Shown here: positions 53,979 to 61,833 of the stretch, piece after piece
How the letters are laid out: the number at the start of each line of letters is the position of its first letter
Position numbering within the stretch: position 1 is the stretch's first letter
Source: Paludibacter sp.
GTDB lineage: Bacteria; Bacteroidota; Bacteroidia; Bacteroidales; Paludibacteraceae
Reading direction: 5' to 3'
DNA: 63,769 bases
Assembly (NCBI RefSeq): GCF_009712605.1
Contig: NZ_WASO01000009.1
Coordinates: forward strand, 1 to 63,769
Position numbers and translations under genes: made by a program
The notes under the pieces: generated by a model
What the model was told of the DNA's origin: nothing
Database searches by the model: none
What the model saw: only the letters and a program-made list of their open reading frames with translations

Positions 53979-54048
53979 CAATAACTCCGCTCTGAAGGGC
54001 GGAGGCAAAAACAGGCTGATTTTGAAAGGGCTTTAGCCCTGAAAGAAA
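53979..54048 (+). repeat. Solo half of the REP-like family inside the operon
   Basis: ATAACTCCGC..GGGCGGAG and, after CAGGCTGATTTTG, AAAGGGCTTTAGCCCTGAAA match the right half of the palindrome at 29266-29438 (reverse orientation). It occupies the 146-bp gap before the Wzy gene. Confidence 0.7.
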
Positions 54049-54083
54049 TACAAAGAGAAAAGATAACAAGAAATAACTTACAC

Positions 54084-55292
54084 ATGAACTGGGAGAAGCT
54101 ACATATTATCATCCTGTATTGCTTCGTTTTCCTGTTGCATTTTGAATACTGGAGCGTATTCGGAAAAGACGAGGATAACATGACAATCACCAAATTTGTC
54201 GGTTACCTGTACTTTATTCTGGCGCTTCGTGACGTGGAACGATTCTTCCTGTTCTCCAGAATTAAGACCTTTTTAATTCCGGTTCTGGCTTTCTTCGGCA
54301 TGCTCACCATCATCTCATATGCCAATTACAATTCACTATACCAGCAATTTGCGAATGTCATTGATTTTTCCGCTTTACAATGTATCCTTATGTTCTGGAT
54401 CGTTTGTAATCAGCTGAACGGGCAACCCAAAGTAATTTACCGCACGTTAGTCGCGTTTGTAGCCGGGGCCGTTGTGATGGGTATCCTTTACAAGATGGGC
54501 GTGGGTGTCACAATCACCGACGGACGGCTATCCATGTTTGGTGATGATGAAAATGCGGTAGGAATCCGCATGGCATTGGCAATTGTAGTTGTGTTGAGTT
54601 TGATTTTTGAGAATCCGTTAAACTGGAAAACACCACGATTCCTCCTACTGCTGGCATTGCCGTTCCTGTTTCCCGTACTGGCGCTTTCGGGTTCACGCAC
54701 TGCGCTTATCTGTATGGCAATAGGACTGTTAATTTTCATTCTGCTTATCAGGCTCAAACCTTTGTACAAAGCCGGATTTCTTGTTATAGCCGCTGCCGGA
54801 GTCATACTGATGGTGAACTATTTCTCCCACTACGACACGCTACAACAACGTCTTGTCAATTCAATTTCATATGGAGACACGGCCGGCAGAACGTCCATTT
54901 GGAAACACATTCTCCCCATTTTTTACGAATCGCCGATAGTAGGCGTTGGCACCACCGGCTATGCCAAACGGGCAATTCCTGTTTTCGGCGTATTCAAGGG
55001 CGGCCACTATCGCAGTCCGCACAATGTCTACCTCGAAATGCTCTGTTATACAGGCGTTGTCGGGCTGGGATTATTCCTGCTGTTCTTAGGCAGGGTCTCT
55101 TTCAAAAGTGTACAACTCTACTTACGTAACAACTATATAGTCACTGGAATATTGATACTGATTACAATGATTGACATGTTTGTTGGCCAGGGGTTATACA
55201 ACAAGATTTTCTGGTATTTCTATGCCGTCATTGTGGCGCTACAACTGAATGAAGAAACTGAATTGTCCAATGAGCCGATAGTAAGCACTTAG
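54084..55292 (+). CDS. O-antigen polymerase/ligase-like membrane protein (Wzy-like)
   Basis: A 402-residue protein with about ten membrane helices and the Wzy/WaaL-type C-terminal loop. This loop shows GVGTTGYAKRAIPVF, the HNVYLEMLCYTGVVG segment, and an earlier LSGSRTALICMAIGLL. It should polymerise the flipped repeat units in the periplasm. A REP-like sequence lies in the 146 bp before its start. The neighbourhood (flippase, glycosyltransferases, Wza and Wzc) supports polymerase rather than lipid A ligase. Confidence 0.85.
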   Translation: MNWEKLHIIILYCFVFLLHFEYWSVFGKDEDNMTITKFVGYLYFILALRDVERFFLFSRIKTFLIPVLAFFGMLTIISYANYNSLYQQFANVIDFSALQCILMFWIVCNQLNGQPKVIYRTLVAFVAGAVVMGILYKMGVGVTITDGRLSMFGDDENAVGIRMALAIVVVLSLIFENPLNWKTPRFLLLLALPFLFPVLALSGSRTALICMAIGLLIFILLIRLKPLYKAGFLVIAAAGVILMVNYFSHYDTLQQRLVNSISYGDTAGRTSIWKHILPIFYESPIVGVGTTGYAKRAIPVFGVFKGGHYRSPHNVYLEMLCYTGVVGLGLFLLFLGRVSFKSVQLYLRNNYIVTGILILITMIDMFVGQGLYNKIFWYFYAVIVALQLNEETELSNEPIVST

Positions 55293-55315
55293 ATTGTTTC
55301 AAAAAACTATTCACC

Positions 55316-55936
55316 ATGCAGAACGGTTTCATCAAGATATTAGCCAGAAAAATCATCGATGCATATTTTCGGTGTTATACCAATTTCATTTTCCGGATGA
55401 ATCGTGTAAAGCACGGAGCCAATTGTACCGTGAAAGGGAAAATCTATATCCGGAATTTAGGAACAATTGAAATCGGCGACAACTTCAGAGCCAACTCCGG
55501 AAACCGTTTCAACCCGATAGGAGGCGATACTTTACTGAGGCTCAACGCTGACGAGAATGCAATCATTACCATCGGAAATAATGTAGGGCTTTCCAATTCC
55601 ACCATCTATTCCACGCGAGCCGTTATCATAGAAGATGATGTGCTGGTGGGAGGCAGTTGCAAAATCTACGATTCCGATTTTCACTCTAAAGACTTTGCAG
55701 AACGACGAAATTCATTCTTTCATGGCAATGATGGCACTCACATAGCCGCCTTGCCGGTGATTATTAAGAAAGGAGCCTGGATAGGCGGTCATTGCATTGT
55801 ACTAAAAGGAATTACCATTGGGGAACATTCGATTATCGGCGCGGGAAGTGTGGTTACCAAAAGTGTTCCTCCCAATGAGATATGGGCGGGCAACCCAATA
55901 AAATATATAGGAACAGTAAATCAACGTACGGAATAA
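55316..55936 (+). CDS. Hexapeptide-repeat acyltransferase
   Basis: A 206-residue left-handed beta-helix enzyme of the CatB/WbbJ type. Hexapeptide turns begin near NCTVKGKIYIRN, run through ITIGNNVGLSNSTIYS and the loop with the catalytic-style DFHSK, and close with GAWIGGHCIVLKGITIGEHS and VPPNEIWAGNPIKYI. It could acetylate a sugar using acetyl-CoA and may serve as the 4-amino acetyltransferase of a bacillosamine-type pathway. It equally could modify another residue of the unit. Confidence 0.87.
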   Translation: MQNGFIKILARKIIDAYFRCYTNFIFRMNRVKHGANCTVKGKIYIRNLGTIEIGDNFRANSGNRFNPIGGDTLLRLNADENAIITIGNNVGLSNSTIYSTRAVIIEDDVLVGGSCKIYDSDFHSKDFAERRNSFFHGNDGTHIAALPVIIKKGAWIGGHCIVLKGITIGEHSIIGAGSVVTKSVPPNEIWAGNPIKYIGTVNQRTE

Positions 55937-55963
55937 ACAACTCAACATTTATTTCGATTCACG

Positions 55964-57064
55964 ATGAACGACAAGCCCAAAATAATGCAGCATTGCGTAG
56001 AGGCCTACCTGAATATCGGAGGTCCCGCAACGGAGTACCTGTTATTGATGAACTCTCCTCTGAAAGATAAATTTCAGTTTGATCCATTGTTACAGAGAGA
56101 AGCTCCTCATGGCATTAACCTGGCATTATTGAGGGATATGATTGCCCAAATAAAAAAAGTAAAACCCGATATTGTACACGTGAGAGGATTACACAGCGAA
56201 GGATTTTACGGTTTACTGGCTGCCCGTTTAGCCGGTGTAAAGAAAGTGGTACTCTGTGTTCACGGCACTTATACCGATTCTCTGAATGTAGGAGTTTTCA
56301 AAAAATTTATCTACGGCAGAATCATAGAACCATTTACGCTCCGAAATGCAGATCTGGTGTACTGCGTTTGTGACTTTGCAGCCAGAAGACCCTACATCTA
56401 TCAACACACCAACCGTTTGTACGGGTTTATTCACAATGCAGCGCCCGATTATTCCATGTACAACAAAGAGGAAAGCCGGCAAAAAATCCGCACTGAGTTA
56501 GGCATCAGACCCGACGAAATTGTTGGCGTCACGGTGGGAAGAGTCACCTTCGGCAAAGGGCACAAAACACTTATAGACGCGATAAAATTACTTGAAACGC
56601 GAAACTACAACATACGGTACCTGATTGTAGGTGAAGGCGATTACCTCGACGAACTGCAAACACAACTGGCCGACGAAATAAAATCGAAACAGGTAATATT
56701 GCTTGGTCAGCGCTCGGATGTGAAGGATATATTGTTTGCCAGCGACATTTTTATTCTTCCTACGTTGCATGAAAATCTGTCCATTGCACTGCTGGAGGCC
56801 TGCGCAGCCAAACTTGCAATCATTGCTACCAATGTAGGGGGAAATCCGGAGGTAATTCAGCATGGGAAAACGGGAATTATGATTCCCCCACGCAATGCAG
56901 AGAAACTGGCAAATGCCATACTTGCACTGGTAAGAAATCCGGAAAAACGGGAGAGATTAGCAGTTCAGGCACAGAAAAATGCAAGAACCGATTTCAGTCA
57001 GGAAAAGATTTTCAACGAGATAGAAACGATGTATAATTTGGTATTGATGCAGAAGAAAACGTAG
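55964..57064 (+). CDS. Family 4 glycosyltransferase
   Basis: A 366-residue GT-B enzyme. The N-terminal domain is the acceptor-binding half (HCVEAYLNIGGPATEYLL, DIVHVRGLHSEG). The C-terminal domain binds the nucleotide sugar: VTVGRVTFGKGHKTLIDAI, the ASDIFILPTLHENLSIALLEA segment with the E-x7-E motif, and TNVGGNPEVI. It probably retains configuration and adds one sugar of the repeat unit. It sits between the acyltransferase and a GT2 gene. Confidence 0.92.
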   Translation: MNDKPKIMQHCVEAYLNIGGPATEYLLLMNSPLKDKFQFDPLLQREAPHGINLALLRDMIAQIKKVKPDIVHVRGLHSEGFYGLLAARLAGVKKVVLCVHGTYTDSLNVGVFKKFIYGRIIEPFTLRNADLVYCVCDFAARRPYIYQHTNRLYGFIHNAAPDYSMYNKEESRQKIRTELGIRPDEIVGVTVGRVTFGKGHKTLIDAIKLLETRNYNIRYLIVGEGDYLDELQTQLADEIKSKQVILLGQRSDVKDILFASDIFILPTLHENLSIALLEACAAKLAIIATNVGGNPEVIQHGKTGIMIPPRNAEKLANAILALVRNPEKRERLAVQAQKNARTDFSQEKIFNEIETMYNLVLMQKKT

Positions 57065-57093
57065 CGATTGTCATTCTGATTAAAGATTATCAT

Positions 57094-58011
57094 ATGCGAA
57101 CTGCTTCCTTTGTCATTCCCACCTTCAGGGAAACGGACAAAATCAAAGCTCTGATTCATAGTTTCGACAACATCAGAGACGAAAACATTGACATCATCAT
57201 TGTGAATGGCAATCCCAATGATGAAACCAGTCAGTGGTTAAGGGATTGCAGTGACTCGCGAATCATCGAAAAAGCAGGCAATCCCTCTCTTTACTGGGCT
57301 GGATTGGTAAACGTTGGTTTGCGGCACATTCTGGAATCAGAACCTCGTCCGGCATACGTTTTCCTGATGAATGCCGACATCGTATTTTCATACGACATTC
57401 TCCAATCATTCCTGAACGAAGCTAAGATTTTACCCCCTTGCCAACTTGGAGTGGTGACGGTCTCCAACGGCAAAATTATTTCAAGCGGAGTACAGGTGAT
57501 CTCGTGGAGTTTTACACAAAACCGGCATCCACTGGCAGGCAGCGATGTTTCACTATTACCAAAAGATCGATTAATCCCGGTCGACTTTTTGCCAACACGT
57601 TGTATCATGTTTCCGTTTGAAGCTTTGCAACAAGCCGGAATTACGTCAGAAGAAAAGTTGCCGCACTACTGCAGCGATTACGAGTTTACGGCAAGGCTGA
57701 GTCGTTTCGGTTATAAGGCATTTATAGCAACAAATATTACCGTTGAAGTTGACACGCAGAACACTGGCAACGATGTTTACTACAAAAAAACAAGCCTAAT
57801 GAAACGTGTTAGGTCTCTCTTTTCGGTCAAGTCGCCCTCCAATCCGGTTTATTTGACACGCTTTATCTGCATGGCATATCCGTGGTATGCAAAGCCAACA
57901 GCCATACTGCTGTATCTATTGCGGAGTCTATTGGAAATTGTATTGGGAGGTACTGCTGTGAAGAAGTTATTTCATCGTGCAGAATCAGGTTTTTCAGGCC
58001 GGCAGGTTTAA
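57094..58011 (+). CDS. Family 2 glycosyltransferase (second)
   Basis: A 305-residue GT2-like enzyme resembling rhamnosyltransferase-type members. It has FVIPTFRETDKIKAL, IIVNGNPNDETS, SLYWAGLVNVGLRH and FLMNADIVFSYD, the last holding the D-x-D-like acidic site. The CSDYEFTARLSRFG stretch is the expected catalytic region. The C-terminal 60 residues are hydrophobic and basic, suggesting membrane contact. The deacetylase gene starts 11 bp downstream. Confidence 0.87.
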   Translation: MRTASFVIPTFRETDKIKALIHSFDNIRDENIDIIIVNGNPNDETSQWLRDCSDSRIIEKAGNPSLYWAGLVNVGLRHILESEPRPAYVFLMNADIVFSYDILQSFLNEAKILPPCQLGVVTVSNGKIISSGVQVISWSFTQNRHPLAGSDVSLLPKDRLIPVDFLPTRCIMFPFEALQQAGITSEEKLPHYCSDYEFTARLSRFGYKAFIATNITVEVDTQNTGNDVYYKKTSLMKRVRSLFSVKSPSNPVYLTRFICMAYPWYAKPTAILLYLLRSLLEIVLGGTAVKKLFHRAESGFSGRQV

Positions 58012-58022
58012 GCTTTACTGTT

Positions 58023-58781
58023 ATGAAAACGATTGCTCTCATGTATCACGATGTTTACCAGGAGACACCACTCGAAAGCGGATTGCAAAACGCGGGGTCT
58101 CAAAAATACAAGGTAAGCCTGTATGATTTTGAGAAGCAGGTGAAAGCAGTTGTGCATCATTGCCGGGTGAAAGAAATTCCGCTCTCCAGAGTCTTATTCA
58201 CATTCGATGATGGAGGAAGTTCATTCAGCAAATTCATTGCACCTGTACTGGATGCCAACGGGCTGAAAGGATACTTTTTCGTTTCCACACATTATCTCGA
58301 CACCAACGGATTTATGACCCGGGAAGATGTAGCAGATCTGCATCGCAAAGGACATATAATTGGCACTCATTCGCATACCCACCCTGCCAACTTATCGAAA
58401 TGCGATGAAAAAACAATAGAACAGGAATGGGAAATGTCCATTAGGTGTCTGCAGGAAATCATCCAGGGTGCGGTTGTTTACGCATCATTACCGGGCGGTT
58501 ATATTTCCGAACCAATAATCAAGCAGTTGAGTTCATGTGGAATACACAAGGTCTTCACATCAATGCCAACGACACGGCAGGATGCTATTGCTGGCATGAC
58601 ATTCATTGGTCGGTATCCGGTTACGTGTAGCATGAATGAACGGCATGTTATCAATATATTTCTAAAACACTCTTATGTACGTTGTCTGAAATCGGTTAAA
58701 TGGCACATCCTCACGGTGGTAAAAAGTCTGTTAGGCGATAACTACCTACGTATCAGGTCGAAAATATTGTCAAGGATGTAA
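58023..58781 (+). CDS. Polysaccharide deacetylase (NodB-type, CE4)
   Basis: A 252-residue carbohydrate esterase family 4 enzyme. The metal-binding and catalytic blocks are RVLFTFDDGGSS, GTHSHTHPANLS (H-x3-H) and a later LPGGYISEPI. These enzymes remove N-acetyl groups from sugars. I chose the ATG at 58023 (MKTIALMYHDVY), the normal start of the first strand; an upstream ATG at 57882 would overlap the glycosyltransferase gene by 130 bp. It may deacetylate a sugar of the polymer or intermediate. Confidence 0.87.
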   Translation: MKTIALMYHDVYQETPLESGLQNAGSQKYKVSLYDFEKQVKAVVHHCRVKEIPLSRVLFTFDDGGSSFSKFIAPVLDANGLKGYFFVSTHYLDTNGFMTREDVADLHRKGHIIGTHSHTHPANLSKCDEKTIEQEWEMSIRCLQEIIQGAVVYASLPGGYISEPIIKQLSSCGIHKVFTSMPTTRQDAIAGMTFIGRYPVTCSMNERHVINIFLKHSYVRCLKSVKWHILTVVKSLLGDNYLRIRSKILSRM

Positions 58782-58785
58782 CATT

Positions 58786-59802
58786 ATGGAAACCATTTCT
58801 GTTATATGTCCCACGTATAACGAACGACAAAACATCACACAGTGCATTGAGTCGATCGTTTCTTCCTCTTACGAAAAAGACAAGATGGAGGTTGTGTTCG
58901 TTGATGGCATGAGTAACGACGGCACGAGAGACATTATTATCCGATATACCCGTCAATACCCATATATCAGTATGCTCGACAACCCGAAAAAAAGCGCACC
59001 GTCAGCATTGAATATCGGCATTCGGGCAACAACGGGTAACATTATTATCAGACTGGATGCACACGCAACATATCCACCGGATTATTTCGGCATACTGGTT
59101 ACCTGTTTAATCAACATGAAGGCCGACAACGTTGGCGTTACAATCAAAAGCCTTCCATTAAACAACTCATTAACAGCAAATGCCATAGCAATGGCGGTCA
59201 GTTCCCGCTTTGGCGTAGGCAATTCGTACTGCCGCATAGGAACCGACAAATTGATGGAAGTAGACACGGTTCCGTTTGGATGTTTTCACCGCGAACTGTT
59301 TAGCCGGATCGGCATGTTTGACGAAGAATTGATTCGTAATCAGGATGATGAATTTAACGCCAGAATCATCAAAAACGGCGGAAAAATATTTTTGATACCC
59401 GATATAAAAGTCATTTACTACCCTCGAGACGAAGTAAGTAAAATCGCGAAAATGTTTTACCAATACGGCTTATTCAAACCATTGGTTAATAAGAAGAACG
59501 GCAAGCCGGCTACCATCCGACAGTTTTTCCCGTTGCTATTTCTTTTGGGATTACTATTTGGTGGTGCAATGGCTTTTCAGACAAATACTTTTTTGTGGAT
59601 TTATATCTGTTTCATTGGATTATACTTTACGACAGCTGTTGGTTTTGCACAAAACAAGATAGAAAAGCACCAGCCGAAAGGACTATTACTTATGCTTCCT
59701 TGGGTATTTTTTGTTATGCACATCAGCTATGGATGGGGATATCTGGTTGGCATGTTGAAACTGCTTGTTCATAGCAATTTTTACGCATTAGTGAACCGAT
59801 AA
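58786..59802 (+). CDS. Family 2 glycosyltransferase with C-terminal membrane helices
   Basis: A 338-residue enzyme of the succinoglycan ExoA-like GT2 group. VICPTYNERQNI, VVFVDGMSNDGTRDI and IIRLDAHATYPPDY hold the nucleotide-sugar site. EELIRNQDDEFNARI is the catalytic ED-type region. Two or three membrane helices occupy about residues 243-330. It probably extends a lipid-linked intermediate at the inner membrane. It starts 4 bp after the deacetylase stop. Confidence 0.9.
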   Translation: METISVICPTYNERQNITQCIESIVSSSYEKDKMEVVFVDGMSNDGTRDIIIRYTRQYPYISMLDNPKKSAPSALNIGIRATTGNIIIRLDAHATYPPDYFGILVTCLINMKADNVGVTIKSLPLNNSLTANAIAMAVSSRFGVGNSYCRIGTDKLMEVDTVPFGCFHRELFSRIGMFDEELIRNQDDEFNARIIKNGGKIFLIPDIKVIYYPRDEVSKIAKMFYQYGLFKPLVNKKNGKPATIRQFFPLLFLLGLLFGGAMAFQTNTFLWIYICFIGLYFTTAVGFAQNKIEKHQPKGLLLMLPWVFFVMHISYGWGYLVGMLKLLVHSNFYALVNR

Positions 59803-59891
59803 GACACGTAACGGGCAATAATAGCTATGCGATTTAGCTATCTGGATAAAATTACGACTCAGACCGATCAATTAATCTAAAGAGAAAAAAC

Positions 59892-61136
59892 ATGAAAGTC
59901 CTATTTTCACCCCCGTACATCGACCAGGATGTAATTACGGAAGTGGTCGATACTTTGACATCCGGATGGATTACCACCGGGCCCAAAGTAAAAGCTTTGG
60001 AAGAAGCCTTTGCAAACTATGTCGGAGTGACACATGCTGTTGCCGTCAATTCATGGACATCCGGCACCATTATGGTATTAAGGTGGCTGGGATTAAAACC
60101 GGGCGATGAAGTCATCGTTCCGGCCTACACCTATTGTGCAACGGCTTTGGCCGTTTTAGAAGCGGGAGGAACTCCGGTAATGGTTGATATAGACTCCGAT
60201 CTTACTATTTCAACCGAAGCCATATCAAAGGCAATCACTCCACGTACAAAAGCCATTATTCCTGTTGATATCGGAGGCTGGGCCTGCGATTACGAAGCCA
60301 TTCAACACTACATAAACGAAGATTGGGCAAAAGCAATTTTCACCCCGACATCGCCTGTACAACGACTTTTGGGGCGCATTATGATTATTGCAGATGCGGC
60401 ACACTCTCTTGGCGCTACTCTGGAGGGTAAACTTGTCGGTTCTTTGTGCGACATCACTATTTTCTCGCTACATGCCGTCAAAAATATCACTTCCGCCGAA
60501 GGTGGCATGATTTGCCTCAACTTACCGGAGCCTTTTAATAACGACGAGCTGTACAAGCACTTTCGCATCATGACTATCTACGGGCAGTCGAAAGATGCTT
60601 TGGCTAAAACTCAGCCCGGATCATGGGAATACGACATTTTATTTCAGGGCATGAAAATCAACATGCCCGATGTAAATGCAGCTATTGCTCTTGCACAACT
60701 TCGCAAATACGACGCTTTATTGGCTGAACGCCGCCGGATATATGTACGGTACAACATGTTGCTCCAACCGTATGAATGGGCACTTCCGCCTCCATTCGAC
60801 AATGAAGTACAAACTTCGGCTTATCATCTGTATCCGCTGCGAATACGGGATATCACCCTGCAACAGCGCAATAAGATAATAGCCGAAATTGCAATTCATG
60901 ATGTGGCAGTAAATGTGCATTTCATTCCAATGCCCATGTTAACGGTGTTCATGCACCTGGGGTATAAAATCCGAAATTACCCTGAATCATACGACAATTA
61001 CACGCGAGAAATCTCATTACCGGTTTATCCGCAACTCACAAACGATCAGATAGATTTTGTAGTCGCCACTCTTGTTGACGCATACAACAAAATTGTACAC
61101 AAATGGCACCCGCAACCCATCGTGAATATTATCTGA
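59892..61136 (+). CDS. DegT/DnrJ/EryC1/StrS-family PLP-dependent aminotransferase
   Basis: A 414-residue sugar aminotransferase. The PLP-binding lysine is K197 in TIFSLHAVKNITSAEGG, and WTSGTI, PAYTYCATAL, DIGGWACDYEA and IIADAAHSLGA are typical blocks. It should convert a 4-keto sugar, such as the product of the operon's dehydratase, to a 4-amino sugar (PglE-like role). A length insert near residues 145-160 (FTPTSPVQRLLGR) is longer than in most relatives and is seen in a subgroup. It overlaps the sugar transferase gene by 34 bp. Confidence 0.9.
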   Translation: MKVLFSPPYIDQDVITEVVDTLTSGWITTGPKVKALEEAFANYVGVTHAVAVNSWTSGTIMVLRWLGLKPGDEVIVPAYTYCATALAVLEAGGTPVMVDIDSDLTISTEAISKAITPRTKAIIPVDIGGWACDYEAIQHYINEDWAKAIFTPTSPVQRLLGRIMIIADAAHSLGATLEGKLVGSLCDITIFSLHAVKNITSAEGGMICLNLPEPFNNDELYKHFRIMTIYGQSKDALAKTQPGSWEYDILFQGMKINMPDVNAAIALAQLRKYDALLAERRRIYVRYNMLLQPYEWALPPPFDNEVQTSAYHLYPLRIRDITLQQRNKIIAEIAIHDVAVNVHFIPMPMLTVFMHLGYKIRNYPESYDNYTREISLPVYPQLTNDQIDFVVATLVDAYNKIVHKWHPQPIVNII

Positions 61137-61720
61137 AACGGAAAGTTGATATTGTTCTGTCTCTTTTAGGAATCATACTGTTAAGCCCGCTGTTTCTGAT
61201 AATCGTCCTGCTAATCCTGACCGATTCGGGGAGACCTGTATTATACCGGCAAGCCCGAACCGGCAAAGGCGATATACCATTTGACATACTCAAATTTCGC
61301 ACCATGATTGTCGACGCTGATAAATCGTCGTTACTGACAATTGGATTGCATGACAACCGGATAACGCGAGTAGGTTATTATCTCCGCAAATATAAAATCG
61401 ACGAATTTCCACAACTAATCAACGTCTTGAAAGGAGAAATGAGTCTGGTTGGACCACGTCCTGAAGTGACGAAATACACACAGCTATACACACAACAACA
61501 AAAAGAAGTGCTATCGGTTCGTCCGGGGATTACGGATCCTGCATCCATTTTACTGAAGAATGAAAATGAAATGATAGCGGCTTCTCCTGATCCCGAGAAA
61601 TTCTATATCGAGAAACTCATTCCCGAAAAGGTATCGATTAACCTTCAATACATTGAACGAATGTCACTAAAAAATGATCTGAGGATTATTATCAAAACGC
61701 TCTTCGCCATCATCCATTAG
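61103..61720 (+). CDS. Undecaprenyl-phosphate sugar phosphotransferase, short PglC-type
   Basis: A 205-residue monotopic phosphoglycosyl transferase. It has one N-terminal membrane segment (about residues 14-40) and the catalytic core with KFRTM, the [20 protein letters not shown] motif (Asp-Glu dyad) and SLVGPRPEV. It loads the first sugar-phosphate onto undecaprenyl phosphate and so starts the repeat unit. Lack of extra N-terminal helices makes it a short PglC/WbaP-core form, fitting a di-N-acetylated or similar amino-sugar substrate. It is the last recognisable gene of the operon. Confidence 0.93.
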   Translation: MAPATHREYYLKRKVDIVLSLLGIILLSPLFLIIVLLILTDSGRPVLYRQARTGKGDIPFDILKFRTMIVDADKSSLLTIGLHDNRITRVGYYLRKYKIDEFPQLINVLKGEMSLVGPRPEVTKYTQLYTQQQKEVLSVRPGITDPASILLKNENEMIAASPDPEKFYIEKLIPEKVSINLQYIERMSLKNDLRIIIKTLFAIIH

Positions 61721-61833
61721 AATCATTTTGCCATTAATGATTGCAATAAAAGCATTAAAAACGGACAATTCACCTGTATCTGACAACGAACTGCATCTTC
61801 ATACTTAGCATGAAGAATCTAATACTTAAAGCT

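Noticed and set aside
57882-58022. An upstream start for the polysaccharide deacetylase
   Set aside because: The extension overlaps the glycosyltransferase gene by 130 bp and has no similarity to the family; the ATG at 58023 opens on the normal first strand.
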